DNA of 64,000 nt from Brachybacterium alimentarium (GCF_002332425.1 NZ_NRGS01000020.1:1-64000); one strand, 5' to 3'. Positions 14,945 through 24,038 are shown, numbered from the stretch's first letter. Notes: generated by a model not told the origin, from the sequence alone. Made by a program: numbers and translations.

Positions 14945-16044
14945 ACACCTCCGACCTGCACGCGCACCCGTCCAGCGAGAAGGTGCCGCAGCCCGAGAAC
15001 CCCCGCGAGGCCCGCTCCTCGCCGAGCCGAGAGGCCGTTCCCGTCCTCGAGGCACGGGACGTCCACGTCCACTTCACCGGGACCGACAGCGCCGGCCGCC
15101 CCGTGACGATCCGCGCCCTGGACGGCGTCGACCTCACCCTGCACCGGGGACAGATCTCTGCTCTGGTCGGCGAGTCCGGATCCGGAAAGACCACGATCGC
15201 GCGGATCTTCGCACTGATCCACAAACCGACCTCCGGCGAGATCCTGCTCGACGGAAAGCCGATCCGGGTGCGTGGCGGGCGGGCGGAGCGCGCCTACTAC
15301 CGTCACGTCCAGCTGATCTACCAGGACCCCTTCGCGTCGTTGAACGGTCTGAAGAAGATCCGGTCCATCGTCTCCCGCGTCGTGAAGATCCACTTCCCCC
15401 GGCTGGGGCGGGCACGCATACTCGAACGCACGGAGCAGCTGCTCGAGAAGGCGAACATGACGCCGTCCGCTCGCTACATCGACCGGTACCCCACCGATCT
15501 CTCCGGGGGCCAGAGGCAGCGAGTCGCCATCGCCCGAGCGCTGGCCGTCGATCCCGCCGTCCTGCTCGCTGACGAACCCACGTCCATGCTGGATGCCTCC
15601 ATCCGCCTCGATGTCCTGAACCTGCTCGGTGACCTGCGCCGGTCCGAGAACGTCGCGGTCCTCTACATCACGCACGACATCGCGAGCGCGCGGTATCTCT
15701 CGGACCGGATCCACGTCATGTACGGCGGCAAGGTCGTCGAGGCCGGGCCCACCGAGAGCATCATCTCGGCTCCCGTCCACCCCTATACGCAGCTCCTCCT
15801 CGGCGCGGCTCCGGATCCTGCTCGATACAAGGGATCCGGCAAACCGACCCACGAGCGGATCCTCGATGCCCGACCCGTCGACAACAGCTCCGACATCACG
15901 GGATGTCGGTTCGCGGACAGATGTCCTGTGGCGATGCCGAAATGCACCACCGAGGACCTCCCCCTGTTCCGCAGCACCGAGAACGACCACACGGTCCAGT
16001 GCTGGCAGGCGGAGAGCACCTCGGAGTACGAGCGGCTGTCGTGA
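14941..16044 (+). CDS. Opp/Dpp-type ABC transporter ATPase, DppF-like
   Basis: Second ATPase of the heterodimer. Walker A GESGSGKTT (77-85), signature LSGGQRQRVAIARAL, Walker B VLLADEPTS and the switch histidine in YITHDIASA are intact; the cysteine tail appears as CRFADRCPVAMPKC. The GTG start at 14941 overlaps the DppD stop as GTGA. About 35 disordered-looking residues precede the domain. Following bases carry AAGGAG before the binding-protein gene. Confidence 0.92.
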   Translation: MNTSDLHAHPSSEKVPQPENPREARSSPSREAVPVLEARDVHVHFTGTDSAGRPVTIRALDGVDLTLHRGQISALVGESGSGKTTIARIFALIHKPTSGEILLDGKPIRVRGGRAERAYYRHVQLIYQDPFASLNGLKKIRSIVSRVVKIHFPRLGRARILERTEQLLEKANMTPSARYIDRYPTDLSGGQRQRVAIARALAVDPAVLLADEPTSMLDASIRLDVLNLLGDLRRSENVAVLYITHDIASARYLSDRIHVMYGGKVVEAGPTESIISAPVHPYTQLLLGAAPDPARYKGSGKPTHERILDARPVDNSSDITGCRFADRCPVAMPKCTTEDLPLFRSTENDHTVQCWQAESTSEYERLS

Positions 16045-16094
16045 CCACAGACCCCGGGTTCCCCCGGTTACTGCAACGAAGGAGTAGTAGTTCC

Positions 16095-17852
16095 ATGTCA
16101 CCACGATCGACCCCTTTCGCCGTGAACCGGCGTTCCCTCTTCGGCCTGGGTGCCACCGCACTCACCGCGACGACCCTGGCAGCCTGCGGCGGCTCCGGAA
16201 CCTCGAGTGGCGGCGACTCCGATGTCGCCGGTGGCTCCGGGCCCCGTTCCACCGAAGGGACCATCGACAATGACGGCATCCTGCGAGTGGGGGCCGTGGT
16301 CGGGACCTCGAACGTCTTCCCCGAGAACTTCAATGTCTTCGGCGGAGGCGACTCGGCGCCGGGGAACGCTCTGTTCTGGGAGACGCTGTTCCGCATCTCG
16401 TCGACCGACGGTTCCGCTCTGGTGCCGAACCTGGGCAAGAGCTTCGAGTACACCGAAGGGGGAACGGTATGCACCTACATCCTGCGTGACGACGTGACCT
16501 GGAACGATGGTGAGAAGTTCACGTCCAAGGACGTCGCTTTCACCTACGGTTTCGTGCTGGAGGACCCATCCACAGAGCCGGATGAGCAGGGGAACCTGCC
16601 GTTCCTCGCCAAGGCGATCGAGACGCCCGATGAGATGACCGTCGTCGTCACCTACAACGAGCCGCAGTACACCGAGGATCTTCCGCTCTCGCTGTACTTC
16701 CCGATCTTCCCCGAGCACATCTACAGAGATCTCGATCGGGAGAACTATCAGGACAAGGACCCGGTCGGGACCGGTCCGGGCGTGCTGAAGAATTTCGCCG
16801 GCCAGCAGATCGAGATCGCGATCCGGGACGACTACTGGGGAGAGATCAATCCCGACCTCGCCGAGGTGCACCTGGTCCCTGCGGGAACCGCAGGCAATAT
16901 CGAATCTCAGATCACGCAGGGAGACGTCGACTGGGCCCAGGGCGGAGCACCCGGTGTGGTCTCGAACTTCGTGACGATGGAGGAGCACAACGGGTACTTC
17001 TACTATCCGGACGGCTCGACCCGCGGAATCATCATGGCCACCCACAAGGGACCCACTCAGGATCCGGCTGTCCGCCGCGCCCTGCGGGCCGGCGCGGACA
17101 TGGGGATCGTCGCTGAAGCCGCCGGCATCGCATACACGGTCCCCTCGATCACCGGTCTGGACACCGGAATCTACGAGACGATGCTCAAGGACGAGTTCAA
17201 GGCCCCGATGACGCCCGATGTCGATGCCGCGAAGAAGGAGCTGGCCGACGCCGGCTGGACCGTCAACGACAACGGCAACCTCGAGAAGGATGGCGAGGAG
17301 TTCCCGCTGAAGCTCCACATCCAGAACGACAACCCTGCCGAGATGACGACGATGCCGATCATCGTGGATCAGTGGTTGAAGAACCTCGGTCTGGACATCG
17401 CCTTCACGCCGCTTCCTCCTGATGTGTTCGGGCCCGCCCAGGCGAAGGGCGATTACGAGCTCTCGCTGTGGACCACCAACGCCGCCGGGGGCGCATTCCA
17501 GGCCTTCACGATGTACAAGCGCTCGAAGATCTTCGAGGTCGGGGACGACACCGCCGATGGCAACTACGGACGATGGGAGATGCCGGACGAAGCGGAGGAG
17601 GCGATCGTGGCGATCACCACGACACCGCCGGACGATGTCGACGCGATCATCGGATACTGCCAGGTGCTGCAGCAGGCCGTCGCGGACGACGCACCGTACA
17701 TTCCGGTGCAGTCCAACGGCGCAGGCGGGATGTTCACGACGAAGAAGTGGTCGGGGCTGAAAGAAGCCACCGAGATCGACTACTTCCCCCGCGTGGACGG
17801 ATACAACAACATGATCCGCACCGTGTCGGACGCCGCGCCCACGGCACCCTGA
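16095..17852 (+). CDS. Solute-binding lipoprotein of the Opp/Dpp-type importer
   Basis: Extracellular receptor of family 5 (SBP_bac_5). The N-terminus has a twin-arginine-like signal (NRRSLFGLGA, 11-20) and lipobox TTLAAC with lipidated C31, followed by a Gly/Ser linker. The mature part has family features such as TYGFVLEDP and an internal FPLKLHIQNDN. At 585 residues it is a normal size. The ATG at 16095 follows AAGGAG by ten bases; an in-frame start at 15903 would bury the signal. The ligand is not evident from sequence; N-glycan or GlcNAc oligosaccharide is inferred from neighbours. Confidence 0.93.
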   Translation: MSPRSTPFAVNRRSLFGLGATALTATTLAACGGSGTSSGGDSDVAGGSGPRSTEGTIDNDGILRVGAVVGTSNVFPENFNVFGGGDSAPGNALFWETLFRISSTDGSALVPNLGKSFEYTEGGTVCTYILRDDVTWNDGEKFTSKDVAFTYGFVLEDPSTEPDEQGNLPFLAKAIETPDEMTVVVTYNEPQYTEDLPLSLYFPIFPEHIYRDLDRENYQDKDPVGTGPGVLKNFAGQQIEIAIRDDYWGEINPDLAEVHLVPAGTAGNIESQITQGDVDWAQGGAPGVVSNFVTMEEHNGYFYYPDGSTRGIIMATHKGPTQDPAVRRALRAGADMGIVAEAAGIAYTVPSITGLDTGIYETMLKDEFKAPMTPDVDAAKKELADAGWTVNDNGNLEKDGEEFPLKLHIQNDNPAEMTTMPIIVDQWLKNLGLDIAFTPLPPDVFGPAQAKGDYELSLWTTNAAGGAFQAFTMYKRSKIFEVGDDTADGNYGRWEMPDEAEEAIVAITTTPPDDVDAIIGYCQVLQQAVADDAPYIPVQSNGAGGMFTTKKWSGLKEATEIDYFPRVDGYNNMIRTVSDAAPTAP

Positions 17853-17875
17853 GCGACGCGAGTTCGCCTCCCGGC

Positions 17876-17911
17876 GATCGGCCCCGCCCTCCACGGGGTG
17901 CGGGGCCGATC
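17876..17911 (+). terminator. Terminator of the importer operon
   Basis: An 11-bp perfect inverted repeat (17876-17886 with 17901-17911) starts 24 bases after the binding-protein stop. Its loop can also fold as a small C/G stem. It sits between convergent genes and may also act on the minus strand. Confidence 0.75.
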
Positions 17912-17994
17912 TCGGCGCGACGATTCACGCCGGCGCGACCGGGCCGCGGTGTGCCGGCACGTCTCATCCCCGCCCCACCACCCTGCGCAGGTGG

Positions 17995-18076
17995 CGTGCC
18001 CCGGGCTGCTCAGCCGACGTGCGCCGGACTGTTCAGGTGGCGTGCGCCGGACTGTTCAGCCGACGTGCGCCGGACT
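17995..18076. repeat. 23-bp tandem repeat running into the 3' end of the Endo H gene
   Basis: About 3.5 copies of a 23-base unit beginning GTGCGCCGGACTG. The first copy is diverged, the next two differ mainly in the last five or six bases (GGTGGC versus CCGAC), and the last is truncated inside the coding sequence. The stop codon of the minus-strand gene lies in a repeat unit, so copy-number change could alter the end of the protein. Confidence 0.85.
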
Positions 18077-18967
18077 GCCGTAGAGCGGCTCGGTGAACGC
18101 TGAGACGAGCTCGGACTGGTCGCCGTCCTGCAGCTCGTAGGTCACGAAAGCGCCGTAGCCGCCCTCCGCCGTCCTGGTGGCGAGATCTCGGACGAGTTCC
18201 GGCGTGGGCTCCCCCTCGGGGCCCAGGTCCACGGCTGCGGCCCCATACCTCGACCGGGGCAGACCGGGCACCTCGAAGTCCTGGAACGTCCCGTAGTAGG
18301 GGTTCCACGCATAGTCGAGCATGTCCCCCACCCGATGGCCGTGATGCACCGTGTTCTCAGCGGCAGGGCCGATCACGTAGAAGGTGATCAGTGAGGCGGG
18401 CATGCGTGCCCGCATCGCCTGCACGAGGTGGACGAACGAGTGGGCGTTCGGCTGGCCCGTCCCGTTCTCTCCGTACTCCACCCACTCGTCGTCGAGATCG
18501 ACGCCGTCGAGACCGTAGCGTCGAACGGCTGCCGCCACCTGCTGGGCGAAGCGATCGGCGGCGTGCCGGTCCGGGAAATTCGCGAAACCCGCTCCCTGGT
18601 GGTTGCCGAGGATGGAGAGGGTGACCTTGATGCCCATCTCCTGGAGCGGACGCACCATCGTGTCGGCGTTGTCCAGCACGTGCTGGACGCTCTCGTTGAA
18701 GGACAGGTAGGCGTTCTCCCCGTCGTAGTTGATGTTCGCCGCGAAGATCACGGCGATGTCGAAGGCTGCAGTCCCGTCGTCGAGCGTGTACTCGCCCACG
18801 TTGAGCAGCGAATTCTCGTTGACCTCGATATAGGCGATGGAGGTCGTGCGTCCCGGGTCCTTGAAGCGAGCCGCCTGCGCTGTCTCGGCGAGAGCTCCCG
18901 TGCCGAAGCCTGCGAGAGCGAGGCCGCCCGCTCCCGCGAGCATCCTTCTGCGGGTGATGGTTGCCAT
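18056..18967 (-). CDS. Secreted Endo H-type endo-beta-N-acetylglucosaminidase (GH18)
   Basis: Cuts the chitobiose core of N-linked glycans, releasing the glycan and leaving one GlcNAc on the protein. The match to Streptomyces Endo H is clear: LDGVDLDDEWVEYG around 153-166 has the catalytic pair (D159, E161 by alignment from memory), followed by NGTGQPN, then DYAWNPYYGT and ending EPLYGS. Residues 1-32 form a twin-arginine signal (TRRRMLAGAGGLALAG) with a cleavage site near AETAQA. GGAGGAGA precedes the ATG. Length of 303 fits a single-domain enzyme. The gene is convergent with the importer operon. Confidence 0.93.
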   Translation of the reverse strand: MATITRRRMLAGAGGLALAGFGTGALAETAQAARFKDPGRTTSIAYIEVNENSLLNVGEYTLDDGTAAFDIAVIFAANINYDGENAYLSFNESVQHVLDNADTMVRPLQEMGIKVTLSILGNHQGAGFANFPDRHAADRFAQQVAAAVRRYGLDGVDLDDEWVEYGENGTGQPNAHSFVHLVQAMRARMPASLITFYVIGPAAENTVHHGHRVGDMLDYAWNPYYGTFQDFEVPGLPRSRYGAAAVDLGPEGEPTPELVRDLATRTAEGGYGAFVTYELQDGDQSELVSAFTEPLYGSPAHVG

Positions 18968-18995
18968 GGGGTCTCCTCCGGTTCGATGATCGGTC

Positions 18996-19059
18996 AGTGC
19001 CCGACGGGCAGGGCGTCTGCGCCCGCTGTGACCCTAACTACTTAACCGGATTAGTGCCA
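18996..19059 (-). promoter_or_regulatory. Endo H gene promoter with candidate operator
   Basis: The minus strand carries TAGGGT (19036-19031) with a weak -35 TGGCAC 17 bases upstream. Between and over these is the imperfect palindrome ACTTAACCGGATTAGT (19040-19055), 12 of 16 positions symmetric, which overlaps the GH20 stop codon. A related 16-mer lies at 11687-11702. Centre-to-start distances are about 80 and 76 bases. A shared regulator is inferred; no regulator gene for it is in the window. Confidence 0.5.
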
Positions 19060-20241
19060 GGTCTGGACCGGGTGCCGTTCCGCTCCCATCACTCGTGCGA
19101 ACGGCACCAGCCAGGTGTCGAGGAGCTCGAACATCTCAGCTTCCGCCAGGGCATCAGGGCTGTCGCACCACACGGACATGGATGCGCCGAGGACGGTGTC
19201 GGGAACTCCGGCGGGCACCTCCGGCACATCGTGATGGAGGTTCTGCGCGGCGAGACCCATGAAACGGCGAGGGGCGAACGCGGATTCGAGGAGCCCGAAT
19301 CGTCGTCGGCCGTGGGGCTCGGGGACCCCGTCCGCGGAGAGCACGAAATACAGCAGGTCCCCGTTCGAGTTCACCAGGCGATAGCCGGAGTCAAGGTAGT
19401 CCTGCGCCGACGGCGTCCACTCCCGCCAGCGGATCCACACGTCGAGCACCACGTCGGTCCGGATCGGCACCAGCGGCCCGTCTGCTGCCGGGACGACGTG
19501 GTCGTTCCAGAGCATCGGGACTCGGTCCTGTTCGAGCGCCCAGGCCGCGAGAACATTCATGAACAGGGCGAAGGAGTCCATCGCCGTGGCATCGGGGCCG
19601 ATCTCGGTGCGGGCATGCTCCACCAGGGCCGGGAAGCGCTCGGGGTCTCGAGCATCGTCGTCCTCCCAGGGCGCACCGAAGAACTCGTCTCCGCCGAGAT
19701 GGATCGCGTCTCCGGGGAACAGCGCGGAGGCCGCCTCGAGCAGTCCGAGTGCGAAGGTGAGCGCCTCGGGCTGCGAGATGTCCAGCCTGTCTTCGTGCAC
19801 GACGCCGTGGCGGTCCACGAGCCGCAGATGCTCACGCCCGACGAGGAGGGCTGCGGCATGGGAGGGCAGGTCGATCTCGGGCACCAGGGCGATGCCGGCC
19901 CTCTCCGCCGCCTCGACGATCCGGGCCGCATCGTCCGCGTCCCAGGCATCCTCCGCGGCGAGCTCCTCGAAGCCGGGCAGCCGCACCCCGACCCGGTGGG
20001 TCTCGGTGAGGTGCAGATGCAGGGCCGTGAACCCGAGTTCGCTGAGGCGATCGATGAGCCGCACGACGGCGCCGGCCGTGAAGGCCTTGCGTCCCACGTC
20101 GAGGCTGAGCCCGCGATAGCTCGCCGATCCGAGCCCGCTCGACGCCGTCGCCGTGGCGCTCGACACCGAACCTGCAGGACTCGACGCGGGCCGTCGATCC
20201 GTGAACGATCGACGACCCGTGCCAGGGCTCGCACCCCTCAC
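19051..20241 (-). CDS. GH20 beta-N-acetylhexosaminidase
   Basis: Exo-acting enzyme that removes terminal GlcNAc or GalNAc by substrate-assisted catalysis. The catalytic Asp-Glu pair is D185-E186 in HLGGDEFFG. The barrel start is GLSLDVGRKAF near 44, and a conserved tryptophan region VWIRWREW lies later. There is no signal peptide, so it probably acts on imported oligosaccharides. The usual N-terminal GH20b domain is missing (396 residues). GTG 20241 overlaps the pheT stop as GTGA; the first ~40 residues are low complexity, and GTG 20166 is another possible start. Confidence 0.88.
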   Translation of the reverse strand: MRGASPGTGRRSFTDRRPASSPAGSVSSATATASSGLGSASYRGLSLDVGRKAFTAGAVVRLIDRLSELGFTALHLHLTETHRVGVRLPGFEELAAEDAWDADDAARIVEAAERAGIALVPEIDLPSHAAALLVGREHLRLVDRHGVVHEDRLDISQPEALTFALGLLEAASALFPGDAIHLGGDEFFGAPWEDDDARDPERFPALVEHARTEIGPDATAMDSFALFMNVLAAWALEQDRVPMLWNDHVVPAADGPLVPIRTDVVLDVWIRWREWTPSAQDYLDSGYRLVNSNGDLLYFVLSADGVPEPHGRRRFGLLESAFAPRRFMGLAAQNLHHDVPEVPAGVPDTVLGASMSVWCDSPDALAEAEMFELLDTWLVPFARVMGAERHPVQTWH

Positions 20242-22847
20242 GCCCGCAGGACTCCCCCTACGGCTGTGTCGACCGCAGCGATGCAGCGCGTGCGCGCCGC
20301 CCCGATCTGCTCGGCCGTGAGAGTGCCCTCGGCGGACCGGAGGCGGACCGCGAAGGCGAGCGACTTCTTGCCCTCGCCGATCTGCTCGCCGGTGAAGACG
20401 TCGAACAGGCGCACGGACTCGGCGAGATCGCCGACGCCCACCACGATCGCGGCCTCGACCGCTGCGGCGGGAACGTCCTCGTCGACCACGAAGGCGAAGT
20501 CCTCCTTGGCGACCGGGTAGGTCGGCACGGGCTCCGCCGCGACCACGGTCGGGGCGGAGTCGATGACAGCCTCGAGATCGAGCTCCAGGGCGCTGGTGCG
20601 CGCGGGCAGATCGAACTGGGCGACCACGGCCGGATGCAGCTCACCGGCATGGCCGACCACGGTGCTCGTGCCGTCGGCCGCGAGGACCCGCAGCTCGCCG
20701 GCGCGACCGGGGTGGAAGGGGGCGAGCTCGATCTGGCGCACCTCGAGCCGGGCGCCGACAGCGGCGGCCGCGCGACGAGCCAGGTCGAACGCGTCGGTCC
20801 AGCCCCACGGCGGGACCTCTCCCTGCCATGAGTCCGGCCCGGACGCTCCGCCCACGACGGCCGCCAGGGCGCGCGTCTGGACCGGCAGTGCGGACAGCGT
20901 GGCCTCGAGGTCCTCGTCGCTGGGACGCTGCGCGGCGGCGGGGACCCGCGCACGGGCGTTCTCGCCGCGCGAGATCGAGGTGGTGCCGAGCTGGAAGATC
21001 GCCACCGACTCCTCGCCGCGGCCGAGATTCCGCCGCGCCACCGGCAGGAGGGTCTGCAGGAGCGAGGAGCGCATCAGCGGTTCGTCGTCGGAGAGCGGGT
21101 TCAGCAGGCGCACCGCGTTGCGGCGACCGTCCTCGGCCTCGTAGTGCAGGGCGTCGAAGATGCCCTCGCCGACGAACGGGTAGGAGGTGACCTCGACGAG
21201 TCCGGCCTCGGCGAGCGCGCGGTTCGCCGCGCGCCGGGACTGCTGGGCGCGGGTGAGACCGCGGCCGCCGGGCGCCGTCGGCAGCACGGAGGGGATCTCC
21301 GCGTAGCCGACCAGGCGCGCGATCTCCTCGATCAGGTCTTCGCGGATGGCGAGATCCGGGCGCCAGCTCGGCGGGGTGACCGCGAGCGTGTCCTCGGGCC
21401 CGTCCTCGACCACGCAGCCGATCTTCTCGAGGCTCTCGCGCACCTGCTGCGGGGTGTAGGCGATGCCGACCACGCGCTCGGCGGCGCCGATCGGGAGCGA
21501 GATCGCGGTGCCCGTCCCGGCCGCCGGTGCCCCGCCCTCGTCAGTGATCCGCTCGGAGACCTGGCCGCCGCCGTATTCGGTGATGAGCTGCGCGGCGCGA
21601 TAGGCGGCCACGCGCGGCAGGAGCGGATCGACCCCGCGCTCGAAGCGCTTGGAGGCCTCCGAGGGCAGGCGGTGACGGCGCGCGGAGCGGGCCACCGAGA
21701 TCGAGTGGAAGGTGGCCGCCTCGAGCACGATGTTCGCGGTGGTCGCGGAGACCTCGGTGGACTCCCCGCCCATCACGCCGGCGATGCCGAGCACGCGGGC
21801 GCCCTCGCCTCCCTCGCTGTCGGTGATCAGCAGGTCCTCGGGGTCGAGCGTGCGTGTGACGTCGTCGAGGGTGGTGAGCTTCTCGCCCGGCGCGGCGCGG
21901 CGCACCACGATCGGGGCGACGACCCGGTCGGCGTCGTAGGCGTGCAGCGGCTGACCGAGGTCGAGCATCACGTAGTTGGTGACGTCGACGATCAGCGAGA
22001 TCGGTCGCATGCCCGCGAGGGTCAGGCGTCGGGCCATCCAGCGCGGGGTCTGCGCCGACGGGTCCACGCCGTGCACCTCGAGGGCGACGAAGCGGGAGCA
22101 GCCCTCGACGTCGTGCAGCGGGGCGTCGTCATGCAGCTGCACGGCGACACCGCCGGCCTCGGCCGGCGGGACGTCGACGGTCGTGGCGGGGTCCGTGTAG
22201 GAGGCGCCGGTGGCGTGGGAGTACTCGCGGGCGACGCCGCGCATCGAGAAGCAGTACCCGCGGTCCGGGGTCACGTTGATCTCGACGACCTCGTCGGCGA
22301 GCCCCAGCAGAGCGATCGCGTCGTCGCCGGGCTCACCGGTCAGGCCCTCGGCGTGGCCGCGGCCCAGCACGATGATGCCGTCCTCGCCGGAGGGGTCCGG
22401 GCCCAGACCCAGCTCGTCGCCGGAGCAGATCATCCCGTCCGAGACGTGTCCGTAGGTCTTGCGGGCGGCGATCGCGAAGTCGCCGGGCAGCACGGTGCCG
22501 GGCAGGGAGACCACGACGAGGTCGCCCTCGACGAAGTTGTGCGCACCGCAGATGATGCCGCGGCTGGGACGTTCCTCGCCGGGCTGGGGGTCCTTGGGGT
22601 CGTCGGCGTCCTCGTTGTGCTCGGGGCCGACGTCCACACGCACCCAGTTGATGGTCTTGCCGTTCTTCTGCGGCTCCTTGACGAGCTCGAGCACGCGGCC
22701 GACGACGAGCGGGCCGGTCACCTGGGCGCCGAACAGCGCCTCCTCCTCAAGACCCACGCGGGAGAGGTCGGTGGCGACCTGCTGGGCGGAGGCGGCGGGA
22801 GCCAGAGCGGTGTGCTCGGCGAGCCAGGTCAGGGGAATGCGGGGCAT
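20238..22847 (-). CDS. pheT: Phenylalanyl-tRNA synthetase beta subunit
   Basis: Large subunit of the alpha2-beta2 enzyme, 869 residues, full length. It starts MPRIPLTWLAEH; then come the EMAP-like tRNA-binding fold (GPLVVGRVLEL, ICGAHNF), the B3/B4 editing region, B5 and the C-terminal anticodon-binding ferredoxin-like domain (PTYPVAKEDFAFVVDE). Its ATG begins one base after the pheS stop. A reading frame continuing upstream to 23315 in this frame is antisense-free shadow of pheS and is not coding. The gene's stop overlaps the GH20 start. Confidence 0.97.
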   Translation of the reverse strand: MPRIPLTWLAEHTALAPAASAQQVATDLSRVGLEEEALFGAQVTGPLVVGRVLELVKEPQKNGKTINWVRVDVGPEHNEDADDPKDPQPGEERPSRGIICGAHNFVEGDLVVVSLPGTVLPGDFAIAARKTYGHVSDGMICSGDELGLGPDPSGEDGIIVLGRGHAEGLTGEPGDDAIALLGLADEVVEINVTPDRGYCFSMRGVAREYSHATGASYTDPATTVDVPPAEAGGVAVQLHDDAPLHDVEGCSRFVALEVHGVDPSAQTPRWMARRLTLAGMRPISLIVDVTNYVMLDLGQPLHAYDADRVVAPIVVRRAAPGEKLTTLDDVTRTLDPEDLLITDSEGGEGARVLGIAGVMGGESTEVSATTANIVLEAATFHSISVARSARRHRLPSEASKRFERGVDPLLPRVAAYRAAQLITEYGGGQVSERITDEGGAPAAGTGTAISLPIGAAERVVGIAYTPQQVRESLEKIGCVVEDGPEDTLAVTPPSWRPDLAIREDLIEEIARLVGYAEIPSVLPTAPGGRGLTRAQQSRRAANRALAEAGLVEVTSYPFVGEGIFDALHYEAEDGRRNAVRLLNPLSDDEPLMRSSLLQTLLPVARRNLGRGEESVAIFQLGTTSISRGENARARVPAAAQRPSDEDLEATLSALPVQTRALAAVVGGASGPDSWQGEVPPWGWTDAFDLARRAAAAVGARLEVRQIELAPFHPGRAGELRVLAADGTSTVVGHAGELHPAVVAQFDLPARTSALELDLEAVIDSAPTVVAAEPVPTYPVAKEDFAFVVDEDVPAAAVEAAIVVGVGDLAESVRLFDVFTGEQIGEGKKSLAFAVRLRSAEGTLTAEQIGAARTRCIAAVDTAVGGVLRA

Positions 22848-22848
22848 C

Positions 22849-23955
22849 TCAGATCTCCGTACCGTAGTGCTGGGAGAAGCGCACGTCGCCCTCCACCATG
22901 TCGCGCATGTCCGCCACGCCGTTGCGGAGCATGAGAAGGCGCTCGATCCCGAGACCGAAGGCGAAGCCCTGGTACTGCTCGGGGTCCACCCCGGCCGCAC
23001 GCAGCACGTTCGGGTGGACCATGCCGCAGCCGCCCATCTCGATCCAGCCGGTGCCGCCGCACACCCGGCAGTCCGGGTCCGCGTCGTGATCCAGGCCCAG
23101 CCGTGCCTCGCAGCGGAAGCAGCGGAAGTCCATCTCGGCGCTGGGCTCCGTGAACGGGAAGTGGTTCGGGCGCAGGCGCGTGATCGGCGCGCCGCCGAAG
23201 AGGTGGGCGGCGAAGGCGTCGAGGGTGCCCACGAGGTGCGCCATCGTGAGGTCCTTGTCGATCGCGAGGCCCTCGACCTGATGGAACATCGGCGAGTGCG
23301 TCGCGTCGATCTCATCGGCGCGGTAGACGGTTCCGGGACATGCCACGTACAGCGGGGCGCCGCGTTCGATCATCGCGCGGATCTGGACCGGGGAGGTCTG
23401 GGTGCGCAGCAGCATGCCGGAGCCCTCGGGGGCCACGTACAGGGTGTCCTGGAGGGAGCGGGAGGGGTGCTCCGGATCGGCGTTGAGCGCATCGAAGTTG
23501 AGCCAGGAGGATTCGATCTCCGGACCCTCGGCGATCTCCCAGCCGATCCCGACGAAGAAGTCGTTGATGCGATCGGTCAGGGTGGTCAGAGGATGCGTCG
23601 CGCCGCGGGGGCGCAGATCGGTGGGGAGGGTGACGTCGACGGTCTCCGCAGCGAGCGCGGCCTCCTCCTCGGCGGCGGCGAGCTCCTCCTGGCGGGCGGC
23701 GAGGGCCTTCTGCACCCGGCCCTTGCCCTGCCCCACGAGCTTGCCGGCGGTGGCCTTCTGCTCCTTGGGCAGATCCTTGATGGCGCGGTGGGCGGAGGTC
23801 AGCACGCTCGCGTCGCCCACGTGCTCGATCCGCACCCGCTTCAGCGCAGCGGTGTCGGGGGCAGCGGCGATCGCGGCGAGCGCGGCGTCGATCGCGGCGT
23901 CGATGCTCGCCTCGTCGATCGTGGGCGCCTCGGGCGCAGGGGATGTGTCGGACAC
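22849..23955 (-). CDS. pheS: Phenylalanyl-tRNA synthetase alpha subunit
   Basis: Catalytic subunit. After an N-terminal coiled-coil (about 1-100) come class II motifs: HPLTTLTDRINDFFVGIGW, then motif 2 around FPFTEPSAEMDFRC, and motif 3 near the end (GFAFGLGIERLLML). A CxxC pair insert (CFRCEA and CRVCGGTGW) is of the kind seen in Bacillus-type PheS and may bind zinc. The start is GTG at 23955 (VSDTSPAPEA), because the family N-terminus fits there and no ATG is suitable. An AGGA lies 14 bases upstream, which is rather far. Confidence 0.95.
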   Translation of the reverse strand: MSDTSPAPEAPTIDEASIDAAIDAALAAIAAAPDTAALKRVRIEHVGDASVLTSAHRAIKDLPKEQKATAGKLVGQGKGRVQKALAARQEELAAAEEEAALAAETVDVTLPTDLRPRGATHPLTTLTDRINDFFVGIGWEIAEGPEIESSWLNFDALNADPEHPSRSLQDTLYVAPEGSGMLLRTQTSPVQIRAMIERGAPLYVACPGTVYRADEIDATHSPMFHQVEGLAIDKDLTMAHLVGTLDAFAAHLFGGAPITRLRPNHFPFTEPSAEMDFRCFRCEARLGLDHDADPDCRVCGGTGWIEMGGCGMVHPNVLRAAGVDPEQYQGFAFGLGIERLLMLRNGVADMRDMVEGDVRFSQHYGTEI

Positions 23956-24038
23956 GGGTATCGCTTTCGTCCTGAAGGGTGCGGAGAGGTGCGGAAGGTG
24001 CGTGGGCCGCCCGCACCGGAGCACGGGTACCGCGGTCC

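Noticed and set aside
15903-16094. Upstream start for the Opp-type binding protein
   Set aside because: It would put about 64 residues before the lipoprotein signal and overlap the ATPase gene; AAGGAG supports 16095.
11338-20241. Integrated mobile element carrying the N-glycan genes
   Set aside because: No integrase, transposase, direct flanking repeats or att-like site was seen at either border.
20238-23315. A 1025-residue version of PheT
   Set aside because: The added N-terminus is pheS read in another frame. PheT begins at 22847, one base after the pheS stop.
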